Shown: positions 20,476-32,397, counted from the stretch's first letter. The stretch is DNA of 64,000 bases from Carettochelys insculpta (GCF_033958435.1 NC_134144.1:8116010-8180009); one strand, 5' to 3'. Numbers and translations: made by a program. Notes: generated from the sequence alone by a model not told the origin.

Positions 20476-22289
20476 TATGTGCCTGATTCTACACAAAGTG
20501 TTGCGTAGTATGTCCCCAGTATAGCACTTGCTTAATTTTAAGCACAGGAATAGCTCTCAAGGACTTAGCTCCAAATGGCATCAAGCTACACTGGAGCAAA
20601 GATGTAGACATCCAAGTAAATCGATGAATGGGGTAATTCAACAATGGCCTTTAATCCCTTATCAGGAGAGGCTCAAAAGGGAATGGAAACAGAACCCTCG
20701 AGGCAGAACCGGCCAGTACCTTAAAAAGTTGTCTTCAACATTTTTACCTTGAGGCAACAGTTTTCCTGTGCTTTTCTCTGGAAGCAGCAGAGGCCATGGC
20801 GTTTGTTGCTCCATTTGAGGACATCAGAAGGAGCAGTCACGCTTCTTATTGTGCCTTTACAGAGCACTACCTGGTGGTAGGAATGTACTGCTTCCCAGGA
20901 GGTGCCGAGAACTGCTATATACTGGTTGGCTGGTTTAATTCGGGTTTCTCAGTAGTGACAGTGAAACCAAGTGGAACAGAATATCTTCAGTGTCAGTTGG
21001 GAAGCCTTTGGCATCAAAGCTTCTGCATACTATATGTACACATACATAGATCCAGTGCTTTTTTGTGCCAGTGCTGTGTACATGAGACTGGCTGAGGGGT
21101 GATGGGTCTGTCCGAGTACCAGTGCATTTTTTATTATGATATATACATACAGAAAGAGCAAGAGCAGTCTACATTCTTATTCACAACCAGATTATTTGGT
21201 CACGTGCCCTGGTTTAAGTTCCTGACAACAGAAAATCTGCAAGAGGGTCCAGGCTGTGTTGACAGGCTACAGGTGAATCTCTGCTGATAGGGAATAGGGC
21301 ACCAGAGGGCGAGAGAGTCACATAAGGGATGTTAACAGGGTTTACTGGACAGTGGAATGATTCAGTAACTCTCGTCACTGGTGCCTAGTGGGAACTGCCC
21401 TGTAGGTCTGCAGTGGGAATTAAAACTGCTCATCCTGGGGTCAGGAGCAGGAGAGTTTCCTGCTCTCCAAAAATCATTTCTGTAGAGACATTTATGACGC
21501 ACCTTAGTGCAATTGTGGAGCACCTCACAAGCAAGTTTATCTGATACTAGCAATACCCCAGTGAGGTACAGATGTTTATCTGCACCTGCGGGATTGGAAG
21601 CTGAGCCACGGAAAGAAAGCGACTTGTTCAGTATTGAATCGCAAGTTAGCATCAGAGCCCAAACTAAAACTCAGGCCTCCTGCAGCCTAATCAAAAGTCT
21701 TAAGTACAGGGTGAGCCTTCCAGCCTGGTCAAACCCAGACTACTGGGGTCGTGGGGGTGCTCAACACAGGCACCAGCCTGTGCTAAAAGCAAACCTCCAG
21801 AGAGTTCCCTGCTGGAATGAGCAAGCTACAGCTCAAAATAAACCTCGAGACTTTCATGGCAGAGCACGAGGCTATGGCATATTTTATTGGATAAAAGGGT
21901 GATGTGTGCACCTCTAGGCCTGTCAAAGCAACGGGTTAGCAATTCGAAATTATCCGATTAAAACGTGACCATTTGGATCACTGTTGCAACTGTTAGACAT
22001 TTGCAACAAATCTTCTACAGGGTATGCCAAGTGAGGAGTCTATGAAAAGCTTTGGACTTGTTGGTTATGAGTAGGCAATGCACATGCATTTATCATTTTT
22101 GTATTTGAAGTTATGAGCTTTGGCAACATATTTGTATTTCAGTGTGTTTGATTCTGAGCAGCACCCACGAAGCATTTGGCTTGCATATTGTGAAAGGGCT
22201 ATTCAAGTTAAATTGACAATGGGCCTTGGGAGGTGGCAATCAACATCAGATGAGCCTTCCTGGTGACTGTTCAGGGTAGCAGGGGGAAA
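20476..22289. other. No gene recognised
   Basis: A 99-codon frame at 20796-21095 has no domain. 21500-21660 weakly resembles an old L2/MIR-type tail. The overlapping 96- and 131-codon frames at 21362-21902 on opposite strands are treated as chance. Confidence 0.4.
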
Positions 22290-22830
22290 GTGGCTTCTAC
22301 CTGTAAAGAACTAAGTCATGCAGGGTCATGTGATTTGCCTGCGACTTCAAACTCCATCCTGCTGCAGTAATTTTCCACAGTAAGAACAATAGGTTTCCTT
22401 CCACATGTTGGAGGATATAAAAGGACCTGGCACCCCCTTCTTTTTGTCTTCAATCCTGCTTCTTACTTCTGGAGAAGCTTTGCTGCAGACCAAAGCTCTA
22501 AACAAAGAGCTGAAAGCTAGGGATGTACTCCAGAAATTAGACTTAAGCCAGAATTTTATTCCTACACTGCCACAATCCTGAACTTAGAACTTTGCAATTG
22601 TTGTACATATTTGATTCTCTCTTTTTCATCTTTCTTGAAGAAACCTTTAGATTTTAGATATGACAGGACTGGCAACCCAATGATTTCGGGTACAATATGA
22701 GTCAAACTGACCTGGGCATGCAGCTGGTCCTTTGCGATCAGAAGAATATTTTTGAGTCTGGTTTTCATAGCCACTCATCCCTGGGAGATGTGCTACTGAT
22801 GGCGAGGCAGCGGTTGAGAGAGTTGTGCAC
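22290..22830 (+). mobile_element. Putative LTR-like repeat with TATA box
   Basis: A promoter-like layout is visible: TATAAAA at 22416-22422 followed by GGACCTGGCACCCCCTTC, then TTCAATCCTGCTTCTTACTT. Further on come an AACCTTTAGATTTTAGATAT block and CTGGTCCTTTGCGATCAGAA. The text resembles a dispersed repeat of reptile genomes that I recall as LTR-like. No coding domain, primer-binding site or matching second LTR is seen, so a solo LTR or another promoter-bearing repeat are both possible. Confidence 0.35.
22416..22422 (+). promoter_or_regulatory. TATA box of putative LTR-like repeat
   Basis: TATAAAA with G-rich flanks, located upstream of the C/T-rich segment of the LTR-like repeat. No host transcript is implied. 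Confidence 0.35.
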
Positions 22831-23645
22831 ATGACACTAGCTAGCACAGTGAAGCAGAAAGGCCTCTGTCTGTTTTGGAATACTTTGCAAGTGAAAGATC
22901 CCCAGGCCTGAGCTGTGGAACCTCTGTCTCTAAGCAATTCACATTAAATTGTAACTCTCAGTAGCTACCACCACCACCACGCCACACAGTCCCTATTGTT
23001 ACAGCAATGTATATACATTTCATGAAGTTTAACCTTTTTGTGCGCTACATTTTACCATAATTTATACATACAGGCATGAGATCACTTTGTTATTAAATTT
23101 ATGGATCTACTTCTGTTGGAACAGAGAAAGGGGTTTTTAACTAGGGTGTCCTAGCTTTTTGACCAAAATCCAAACAAAGGATGTGATTCTGATCTCACTC
23201 TCTTCTATACAGTTGTAATTCAATTGTCTGATTAATTTACTCTTGACTTTCAGTGGTGTAGCTCAGAGGAGACTCTGTCCTAGGAACTCTAAACCTGTTT
23301 TGGGCCATCCACTTCCAATACATCACCATTAAAACTCAAGTGTTCAGAAAGCCTTGTAATTTCAGCATTGCAGCAAAAAGTGTCCTGAAAACTAACCAGA
23401 TTTACTATTCCCGAGCAAGGCCACATGCAGAGAAATTCGTTAACTATACATCCCTTAGCCAGAAAGCTAGCAATGGAGTTCATTCAGTCATAAATATAAA
23501 AAGGAAGGTGAAGCAGAGGTTGCAGTTTCATTACTATAATTTTGCTTCTTTCTTCAGATCAGATGGTGAAGCTGAAAGAATTAAAGCCCTTAAGATGCAG
23601 TATAGAGTGTATGTGCATGTTGCAAAATGTTCAGGATGGATAATG
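22831..23645. other. No gene or clear repeat recognised
   Basis: Unassigned. A 113-codon frame at 23340-23681 runs into the MITE end and has no domain. Confidence 0.45.
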
Positions 23646-23813
23646 CAGGTGGAACCTCTAATCTGCCACCCTGGGACCTGACCGGTGCCAGACAAGAGAA
23701 TTTGCTAGAGAAGGGGAGGGCAGTATTGTCTAGCTCATTAACACCACTTCCACTGCTTACTGGGCTCTCGGAAGACATTTGAGGTAAATTGCAGCTAAAC
23801 AACATCACAGAAC

Positions 23814-24134
23814 GCTACAAAGCGGCAGAAATGTAGCACTGTAAGGACTAACAAAATGACTTATTCAGCGATGAGCTTTCGTGGAACAGACTCACTTCTT
23901 CAGATCAATTTCACTTCAAATACAGACTGACATATGTATGTACAGAGGACCACAGAGAAGAAGAAAAATTGCAAAAACTGGACAGAAGAAAAGGAGATGA
24001 GAGGTGGGGGCCGGGGTGTTAATTGTCCTGTCTGAGATAATTATGAGCATTAAAGGAAGGGAAGCAGTCCTTGTAATGCGTGAGGTAGTTAATGTCTCTG
24101 TTCATACCACTGTGAATGTGTCGAATTTGACTAC
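23814..24134 (-). mobile_element. PLE insertion with 8-bp target duplication
   Basis: CACAGAAC occurs at both junctions, 23806-23813 and 24135-24142. On the minus strand the insert begins in the end of the GIY-YIG frame (AAATTCGACACATTCACAG, equivalent to AAATTCAACACATTAACATG of the 11705 copy). It passes through a C/T-rich spacer and the hammerhead-like core (23877-23903), and ends ...TTAGTCC...GTGCTACATTTCTGCCGC. It is 321 bp long and 5'-truncated. Confidence 0.85.
23877..23903 (-). ncRNA. Decayed hammerhead-like core of PLE
   Basis: Minus strand: CTGAAGA, extra A, GTGAG, TCTG, TTCCAC, GAAA. The two conserved boxes are intact but helix II has mismatches. Confidence 0.35.
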
Positions 24135-24375
24135 CACAGAACACTAACAGCCAGGACTGATGGCTGGAAACACACTTTATGGAACCACAGAAACTTGGCT
24201 GCACCCAGGATAAGTGGTCTTCCAGCTAACTAAAATCATGCTGAATTACAGGTGTGGTCAGATGAGGGAGTGCTTCATTAGAGAGGTTCAACCTGTAGTC
24301 AATATTCTGAAAAGAAAATATTGAAAGGCAGAGTACTATAGGGCAACATTATTTAATGAATATTTTAGTACTAAG

Positions 24376-24560
24376 AGGAGGTTACTTACATGTAATTGGA
24401 GGTCCTTTGAGATGGGTGGTCCCTAGCTGTATGCCGGGCATAGGTGTTACGTACATGCCAGGCACTCGAGTGTAGAATTCTTCTCACTAGTATCCATTGA
24501 CCAATACATGCATATTCTTGTGCTCCCAGCCGAGGCTATAATACGTAGTGAGGACTGACA
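24376..24560. repeat. Possible dispersed repeat fragment
   Basis: GAGGTTACTTACATGTAATT, then GGAGGTCCTTTGAGATG and GTGGTCCCTAGCTGTATGCC resemble a repeat I recall from turtle genomes, of unresolved class. No structural ends are visible, so the call rests on recollection only. Confidence 0.3.
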
Positions 24561-26860
24561 CCTCTCCAGTCATGGCTGTCACTAGGATTTATGGGGCCCC
24601 ACACAGGATTATAAAATGGTTTCCCAGTGTGTCGAGGGGGCACAGCCCCTGGACAAAACCTGTACAAAGGCTGGATTGCTCCATTCTGCTCTACCCATTC
24701 ATCTGCCTCAGTGGCAGAGCCCTGCAGTGGCTGTTCAGAGAAGTCCCCAGACAGCCTGTGCAGAGAGAGTGCGAGTGAGGCCAAGTGAACAGAGCAAACC
24801 CATTCCCAATTTGGGATGAGCAGGACTTCTGGAGGGAACAGCACACCACAATGTGTGGCTCTCCAAGAATGAGCAGAGGCAGTTTTTAAATCCCAGGCAT
24901 AGTCCCCAGAAGGTGGGGGATGGTCCCTAAACAGAAAAAGCGCCCCACAAACAACTTATTTATCTAGACACAACTATGAGCCACACACAAAGAAAAAGTA
25001 CATCACACTTAAAAACTAAGAGCAGCAAGAAACAGGGCTTCTGCCTCTGGCCATGGGGTGAATCACACCTGTTATGCCCTCTGCTGGCAGCACAAAGGGA
25101 TGCATTACACAGATGAGCATCACACACTGCTACTAAAGACTTCAAAACTCAGGCACGTGGTACACACACACACCCCACGTGCAGAAGACATGAGGACCAA
25201 TACTCAAAGAACAAATAACTTCTATTTCTTAATAAAATCAAGTTTATGGTGCACATAGCTAAGGGACAGAATTAAAGATGAACATTTAACCTTAACTTTC
25301 TCATATCCTCATTTAAGTGTCTACCTGTGCAGCTTTGACACTGCAATCACATTTTGTCATCTTGCAGAGCTTGGAGCACTTCATTTTACAGATCTAGGTT
25401 CTCTTATTTTCAACATATTGGTGGTGATGGCAGGGGAGCGGAGGGATCTGGCTAACCCTTAGGGTAAGGAGAGCAAGGTGGTTGCCTGGGGCCCTGTGCA
25501 TCATTTAAAAGTAGCATCCACCACTGAGTGATGAGGTCCTTCTGTCAGTGTGCTGCCTCGGGCCCATTCCACTAGTCAGACCCTGCTGGGCTAGCTCCGG
25601 AAAGGGAAGGAAAATAGGGCCCAAGCCACACCCATTTCTGCAATACCCACACCACCTTTTTTAGCATGCCATCACAATCTGAGCTAGGCCGAGTCTGCTT
25701 TCCTCGATTAGAAACATACTTCTCAGCTCCCGTGTAGCCAGACCTCATTAGGCACCAAGAATGGAATTCTGGCTTCACAGAAATTAGTGGGACTATGGTT
25801 TCACCCCAAGCCTCTGAGGGATCCTTCTGGTTGCTGGCCTGCATGCTAAATTTAAAGGTGATCTGCAAAAGCAAGAAGCAAAATTTGAGACAAGAACTAG
25901 CTCCCTTTCCTCCCACCCCCCATAATGCCTAAAGAGAGCTGAATAGGAAAAAGGACCTCTTTTGTTGTTTGTATTTAACTTCAATGATTGTTTAATATGC
26001 TAACCACCCACTTCCCATTGTCAAGTCAACAGACCAGGGTCTCAAGGCCTCTGGGATTACAAGGTGATGCCTCTAAGCACCTTCTAGGATTGGTTAGGCA
26101 AGTGGTTTAGCTGTCAGTGCTAAATTCTGGTTTGCTACTTCAGATTTTAAGCTCTTCAGAAGAAGGTCTCTCTTACTATGCGTTTGTACAACACATGGAA
26201 AAATGGAGCTCTAGCTGCAGGTGAGCCTCCAGACGTCTTCTAAAGCAAATAATACTGACTAATGGAAGTCTGTTAAAGAATTATCACACTCGTGTCTAGC
26301 AATTCTGGTATCAAAAGCTCATAGTAATGACTTCTGAAACGCCGCAGAAATTCTCTAGAAAATCCACAAAGACAAGGCTTGGCATATAAAGTGAAGACAT
26401 GAAAAACCTGCACCCCGGCTCAACTTCCTAACCCAGCATAACAAATCAAGAAAAGACACAGCCCGAGGTTGTTACACTCCTTTGCAGATCACCTTTCCAT
26501 CTGTATCTGAGCCCTGTAGTACCGCTAATGCAGATTTTATTCAAGTATTTATGATTATGAAGGGTGCAGTATAAAAACAATCAATTTTTGTATCGGCCCA
26601 TGATATAAGAAGAGTTCGTGCAATGAAGTTGATAGCACAGGAGTGTCAAATGAATGGAGCTACTTCACAGAGCACAGTCAACTTATGGTAATCACTATTG
26701 CAGGATGTCTAAATGTCAAATATCCTTGGAATTTAGCCTGGAGCTAGAAAATAAATTTATGAGCCGTAATAAAATTGCACAAGCATTTAGATACCTACAG
26801 CACCACAGTATCTGGGGGCTATTTTTTGGTCTATGAAAGTGTGGATATGTGACATATTCC
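24561..26860. other. No gene recognised; weak old LINE trace near 26150
   Basis: Frames of 102 (24536-24844) and 114 (25572-25916) codons on the minus strand lack domains. 26148-26206 (AAGCTCTTCAGAAGAAGG, then TATGCGTTTGTACAACAC) resembles the terminal block of an old L2/L3-type LINE. The remainder is unassigned. Confidence 0.4.
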
Positions 26861-28114
26861 TGGAGCATCCAGGGTTATGAGACACTCTGGACACAACCTT
26901 CCCTTATTGTGTCAGCTGTGGATCAGCTCCCTGAAACCACCAACTCACTGTCTCTCTACAGGTAACCAATCACCCAAGTTCCCCGACCACCCCCTGGGAG
27001 TGCCCACCCATTGGTCCACTGGACACTCAGAACACAGGCTGTGGCCACATTAGCCCCTCCTCCCCACATCAAACAAAATTGTAAGCTTTCTAGAGCCTTA
27101 ATTCAGACATTTTTTGTCTCCTACAGGATAATTTACCACAACTCCTTTTCCCAGCATTTTCAGCAGAGTTGGCTGAGTTCCCCCTTCCCCAGAGTAACTC
27201 AGCTAGCTGCTTCACCTGGCAGACTGAAGAATGCCAGAGCATTTCTCCACATCACCAAATATTCTAGAACAGATTTGTGGTGCTTGCTTGAAAATAGGTT
27301 TTTCCCCCTGCTATCTGTCTTTATTCGGAGGTCTCCTTATATTCTTCATCAGCATTTGACTCAGTACAGGAATGCACTTCTGTCCAGAGACAAACAATGA
27401 GCAATGGCCTACCCAGGAGATAACGGTCTCCCACCTACTGTCTCAAGACTTGCTGCCTTTAGCTAAAAGGCCGAGAGAACCAAATTCTTTGCATATATCC
27501 ATAAATCCTCACATTTTCCATATGCATCTCTTCCAAAGGTTATGATAACTCATGTGACACAGGCTTCATTAAACATATTACAAGAACCCTTTTGGAATCC
27601 AGGGTCTCCGACTCTTGACGCACCCTTACATCCTCCTTGGGTCAAAAGGAAACTCTTACCACAAGTTTCATTGTCCCCGATCTATGAACGGGAAGAAAGA
27701 TGCATGAGTTTGAAGAGGAAGTATTTTCATGTGTGTGCTATTTCCCAGCTGATCATTTCCAAGATGCAAAATTGGCCTTTTTTGGCATCATTCCGGAGTG
27801 TTAGTTTTTAAATCATAATTACACTAAGTTTTATGGACAATATTATTGCTACTCTAGGCAGAATAATTGTATATCACTAGAGAATGGGCAACAGATGTGT
27901 TTCCAAATCTGGAATAAATTATCTTTAAAAAAAATCTTTAAGCGTAATATACTTCAGAAAGACAAATGTAACTGGCAAATATGGGATATGATACATCTCA
28001 CGTATTCCCTGCAACTTTTATAAAAAAAGTACATATCTTCCTTTCTAGGAATAATTCACAGTAGCTATGTTGCAGCTCCATCGCTTTAAAATGAGATTGC
28101 ATCAAATGCTGTTT
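26861..28114. other. No gene recognised; possible unassigned repeat
   Basis: A 129-codon frame at 27011-27400 and an 89-codon frame at 27542-27811 carry no motif. Pyrimidine-rich stretches with TTTTTTGTCTCCTACAG near 27110-27127 look like a 3' splice site, but no coding exon follows convincingly. Confidence 0.35.
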
Positions 28115-28377
28115 GGGCAGCTCTACACTAGACCTGAAAGTCGATCCGATTCCAGCTTTGCAGTTGTAGCTGGAATTGTGTATCTACAATTGATTTATCA
28201 GGTCATCCACACAGAGGGAGGGTCAAGGGGAGAAATTTTCCCATGAGAATGAGGAGTATCAGAGTTCACAGTCAAGCTCTGATGGTTTGATTTAGCATGT
28301 CTCCACTAGGCACATTCAGTCGAACCCTAGAGACAGACCCTAACTGGATTGATAATCCAGTAAGTATAGATGTACCC
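28115..28377. mobile_element. MITE with GGGCAGCTCTACACTAG terminus
   Basis: The left end GGGCAGCTCTACACTAG and right end ...TAAGTATAGATGTACCC are inverted partners. Interior blocks (AGTCGATCCGATTCCAGC, GGGAGGGTCAAGGGG, CACATTCAGTCGAACCC) parallel those of 20192-20475. Eroded and non-coding. Confidence 0.6.
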
Positions 28378-28411
28378 TTAGATAAAAATGGCCAGGCTTT
28401 GTAAGTAATGG

Positions 28412-28575
28412 AGGGTACGCCTACTCTGCAATTAAACACCTGTGGCTGGCCATTGTTAGCTGACTCGGGCTAACCCAGGATCTGCCTGGGGCACGGTAAA
28501 ACTGCAGTGTAGATGCTTGAGATGGAGCTTGGTCTCGGGGTCTCTATGAGAGAAGGTCCCAGAGCAATGGCAGAC
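28412..28575 (+). mobile_element. MITE fragment, TGCAGTGTAGAT family
   Basis: TACGCCTACTCTGCAATTAA, CACCTGTGGCTGGCC and CTGACTCGGGCTAAC lead to ACTGCAGTGTAGATGCTTG and a GAGCTTGGTCTCGGGG stretch. This is one half of a palindromic MITE whose central arms also occur at 5950-6075 and 60948-61052. It lies 35 bp after the previous MITE. Confidence 0.55.
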
Positions 28576-29079
28576 CTCCTGGGTCTGATCCTGTACCCAG
28601 TAAATGACAAAGCTCCCATCAGCTTAAGAGACTCAGAATCAGAGTCTCAGTGAAAAGAGATGTGCTGCACAACTGATGGGTTTATTCTACAGGTGATGCT
28701 CTTGCCAGTGAGCCAGTATAGATCTGGTGCATCCAGTATGGTGGACAAGCCAGTATCTTTCCACAGTGGCCTGGTTTTGTGTGCGATGTAAAAGCAAGAT
28801 CCCATCCACTTCATTTTCCACTGTACCTTTGCTTCTACGTGGTATTCTTCCCTTCCTGACCTACAGTGTTTTTAAGAGTCATCCTGGAGGATGAAAGAAT
28901 TGCTATTTTTCATTATCAAGGTTTTTGCACCATGGGGAGAGTGGAGTGAAGATTGGAAGCCAGGCTGAAATCTAGCTATATGTTGGATACTAATAAGTCA
29001 ACATTCATTATTGTTGCCCAAAATCCTCAACTACTTTCTCCCAAGAGTTCTGGCTGAAGACACACTAAAAAAGTCACCC
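28576..29079. other. No gene or clear repeat recognised
   Basis: Unassigned sequence, no exon-like frame. Confidence 0.45.
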
Positions 29080-29370
29080 CCCAGACCATTCATGGATACC
29101 CAATCACATCCCAAACCATTCATGGGCCCCCATTAAAGCCAATTCTGGGCTCTACTACACTTCTTTACATGAAGGAAACCACAACATTTGGACAACAACA
29201 ATTAATAAAATTATTGGAAGATATTTAACTGAAAACAATAGATTGCAACTTTGCAGTTTATTTAAAACTTATTTGCTATGATCATTCCCCACCCCCCCAC
29301 ACACACACACCCCTTGCAATAGCCTCGCAGACCCCCCAGGGGACTGCAAAGCTCAGGTCAGGAACCACTG
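29080..29370. mobile_element. hAT MITE, CAGTGGTTCCCAACC family, copy 1
   Basis: The right end ...GGTCAGGAACCACTG is the inverted hAT terminus. The left terminus is eroded, with a local partial repeat of ACCATTCATGG. The interior ATTGGAAGATATTTAACTG, CTTTGCAGTTTATTTAAAAC and TATGATCATTCCCC is collinear with 34597-35231 and 63723-64000. Confidence 0.7.
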
Positions 29371-30373
29371 AGCTAAGAGATTACATCTCTAAAGTACCAC
29401 TGCAAATGCTTACACACTCTTTAAAAGGTAGCCAATGCTTGTAATTTACCCTGGCAACAAGACTCAACGTGGGTGAACACATACAAGGAACCAAAAGGTA
29501 GGAACTGGGGGTAACAACAATCCAAACACTTGTTCTGTACACCTAGGCCTAAAAAGAACTATCAAAGAAACAATCATTTGATCAGATGAAAAATACAATT
29601 TCAAACATGAGTCATGTAAAGAATCATGCACTGATTGGACTATGAGTAAAGATGGCAGGGTGGCATGCTTCAAAACCAGCAGAATAAACTTTATACTCTG
29701 CAGCCTGGCTGCCATCCATTTGTCCCACTAGTTTTCAGTAACCCATGAAAGCAGTGTCATCAGTGGTGTGGGGACACAATTTAGCTACAGTCCTCACACT
29801 TGATCTTCAATGAATTCATGAATTCTCATGACATTTGTAGAAGGTCAACACTGTCAGAATACTTTAGTATTTTACCCTTTCCTAGAATACAAACCAGAGT
29901 TCCAAAACTGTTTCTTTGAATAACTCGGTATTTGTTGGTGCATGTTTATGGTGCACAAAGCTAACTATTTTAGTCAGAGCTGATTGAAACTTTACTATGA
30001 AAATTCATTTGACTTTCAAAGTCTGGCAAACTTTTCCCAAACTTTCAATGAAAAGCTGAAAACCAACCAACTTGCAATACAAATCTTTGGATTTTTAGAA
30101 GAAAAATGTTTATCCTAAAATTAATATGATCACTGAATAAGTCATTCAAGGGACATCAGAAGAACATCTCTCAGACTAAGTGCTACAGTAATACAAACCA
30201 CAACATGGCATGTGCTGGCATCAGTGCAGAGAAAAATTGCTTCTTGTACCATTTTCTTTCAGACAGAATGCAGAAATGCATGTTGAAGAAAGTATGTTCA
30301 CACAATAAAAGTAATGCATGACGTAGCCTACCTGAGCCTAGCTAGAACCCAGCTTGCATGGATAACACTAGAG
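29371..30373. other. No gene or clear repeat recognised
   Basis: Unassigned AT-rich sequence. An 83-codon minus frame at 29464-29715 has no signature. Confidence 0.45.
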
Positions 30374-30600
30374 CAGGGATCTGCACCCAAAATATCAAGA
30401 AAAGCTTCCGCCCCCCCAAATTTGGTTACAAAAATCAACACTTCAAGAGCCGCAATGCATGTGAATATGAGACAATCTTTAATAAATATTGTCCAACTGT
30501 ACTGTGTGTAACCCTTATTTTAAGAACAAGGCACACGCAACAATTTGTAATGCAATCCAGGTAAATATTTAACCCTTTTTTTAGTCCAAGTAAGTTCCAA
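30374..30600 (+). mobile_element. Possible hAT element 5' end
   Basis: CAGGGATCTGCACCCAAAAT resembles the CAGGGGTCGGCAACC hAT terminus, and AAGAGCCGCAATGCATGTG follows. No partner end was located. Confidence 0.35.
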
Positions 30601-30639
30601 GATCAGTCCTATCTAGTGGCAATGAGCACCAGAAATTAA

Positions 30640-31060
30640 TCAGGGTTCCAAAAGGGGGGTCAATTTAGGAGCACAGTATAGCTGGGGAAGCAAACTATGT
30701 CAGGCCTCACTTTTTGTCCCTACAATTAGCAGGGCCTCCCTGCCCGCCTGTCCAATGCCCAGGAAGCTAGTGGCGGGCTCCCATAAGTTATGCGCCATGC
30801 TCCCTTAGCAATGGCGGGAGCGATGAGGGGAGCCAGCACAGGCCGCAGAGGGAGGCTGATTGCGCTGTGCCCTTGTTATGAACTTTCATGCCCCTTAACT
30901 GGGGGCGCACCCCCAACTCGATGCGCTTTCATGCAGATGATCAAGAGAGATTCAAATGCTGCCCGCAGGTAGATTTGAGTTTCTACTGGTGGCACATTCA
31001 CACATGCTTCAGTGCATGGAGAAAAGTTTATTCTGCACATGGACTGGGGAAAAAAAAATC
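30640..31060. repeat. GC-rich repeat related to 31930-32165
   Basis: TTTCTACTGGTGGCACATTC, ACACATGCTTCAGTGCATGG and AAGTTTATTCTGCACATGGA at 30979-31043 correspond to 32072-32130. The shared order marks two copies of one dispersed, non-coding family, probably a hAT-type MITE. Confidence 0.5.
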
Positions 31061-31449
31061 TGCTCACCGACGGAAGAGATGAGAGGGACAAAATGAGCAA
31101 AGCCTGGGAGAAATAAAAAAATAAAACCAACTTTTTAAAGTCCACATAGGCCCATAAATCATAACACAAATTCTGATCCAAAGCCCACTGAACTCAGCTG
31201 GAATTTCTCCATTGACTTCCTTAGTCTGTTGTTGCTTTTAAGCTTTGGAGTGCTTAAGAGCTACCCTGCTCCTGTTTGCTGATTCGTTCGGCAGGGAGAT
31301 TTATTTATTCTCTCACAAACCTCCTTCAGTTGTTTAATACCAGCAGTTCATCATTTTATTGGGAAGCCCAACGCCAGCAAAACAGTGCCTGTGATTGCTC
31401 TTGAGATGCCAAGTTCTGGTTCAGAAGAAGTCAAGTAGCAAGGAAAACT

Positions 31450-31629
31450 TGTCCTGAAGATATGAAGTTGCAAGGGAGCTCACACTGATGAGACTCTCTA
31501 GGGGGGAAAAAAAACTGAGGAACCTAACTGAAGGAGATAAGAGAATGAGACTGAGGGAGAGACGGAGAAAAAAAAGACGAGCTAGAGACAGGAGTAAAGA
31601 AGTAAAGAGGACTCTGATGGAACTGCAGC
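31450..31629 (+). repeat. Purine-rich tract
   Basis: The plus strand is strongly A/G-biased (GGGGGGAAAAAAAACTGAGG, GGGAGAGACGGAGAAAAAAA). The 60- and 80-codon frames here simply encode Lys/Arg/Glu or their antisense. It abuts a CR1 3' end. Confidence 0.6.
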
Positions 31630-31860
31630 AAGAAAGGTTTAGATTAGACATTAGGAAAAACATGTCCTAACCGTCAGGGTGGTTAATTACTGGCATAAAT
31701 TGCCTAGGATGGTTATAAAAATCTCTGTCACTGGAGATATTGAAGCGCAGGTTAGAGAAATATCTAACAGGGATGATATAGAGAGTGCTTGGCCCTGCTG
31801 TGACGGCAGGGGACTGGACTCAATGACCCCTTGAGGTCCCTTCCAGTTTTAGTGTTCGAA
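31630..31860 (+). mobile_element. CR1 LINE 3' end
   Basis: AGAAAGGTTTAGATTAGACA, TTAGGAAAAACATGTCCTAA, then GGGGACTGGACTCAATGACC, TTGAGGTCCCTTCCAG and a degraded ATCATAGGGATTC terminus. This is the standard CR1 3' order, 5'-truncated. Confidence 0.85.
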
Positions 31861-31929
31861 TCATAGGGATTCTGGTCAAAACATTTGCTCTGGGAGTGTC
31901 ATAGAAGTGACTACTCCTTTTAACACCAG

Positions 31930-32165
31930 CTAACGATGCCTCAGCTGGTTCTAACAATTGCAGCCCTTTTTCCCAGAAAGCTGAGCACTTGGGAGGCTGT
32001 GCAAGAGGGATTCGAATGCTGCCTGGCTGATTAGCAGACCGGCCACAGCCTCCCCCTGCCAGCAGCATGTCTTCTACTGGTGGTGCTCATCCACACTTCA
32101 GTGCATGTAACAAAATTTATTCCACAATGGATGGGATAAAATAGAGGGAACTGATTGTAGGGCAT
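31930..32165. repeat. Second copy of 30640-31060 repeat
   Basis: TCTTCTACTGGTGGTGCTCA, CCACACTTCAGTGCATGTAA and AAATTTATTCCACAATGG, followed by AAATAGAGGGAACT, correspond to the copy about 1.1 kb upstream. Confidence 0.5.
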
Positions 32166-32397
32166 GTTGGGGTAAAAGAGTGTTACAAAGATATTTTAAC
32201 AGGAATCATGGATTTAGCACAATACACTGAACTAAAATTTTCCAGTGTAATTATAAACCCCTCTCACTTCTGATATGGAATTTTTTTCCAGCGGATTATA
32301 CCAAAGATATTCCTAATGGAACTATCTATTTTAATTGATTACATATCTTTGTGCTCAAAGATTCACATGTAGCAGGAAGCTGCTCTTTTTCTACACT

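Larger units (their letters stand above)
23646..24295 (-). mobile_element. Tigger/pogo-like MITE, copy d, split by a PLE
   Basis: The left end CAGGTGGAACCTCTAATCTG and the right end ...TTAGAGAGGTTCAACCTG are the MITE termini, with TA at 24296-24297 on the right and a mutated TG at 23644-23645 on the left. Removing the inserted PLE and one 8-bp duplication leaves about 321 bp, equal to the other copies (317-325 bp). Orientation is as copy c. Confidence 0.8.

Noticed and set aside
20796..21095. 99-codon frame with many cysteines
   Set aside because: Cysteines are not in a zinc-finger or secreted-peptide spacing I recognise, and the region looks non-coding.
27011..27400. 129-codon frame with a plausible upstream polypyrimidine-AG
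   Set aside because: No recognisable protein family; a splice-like signal alone is too common to support an exon.
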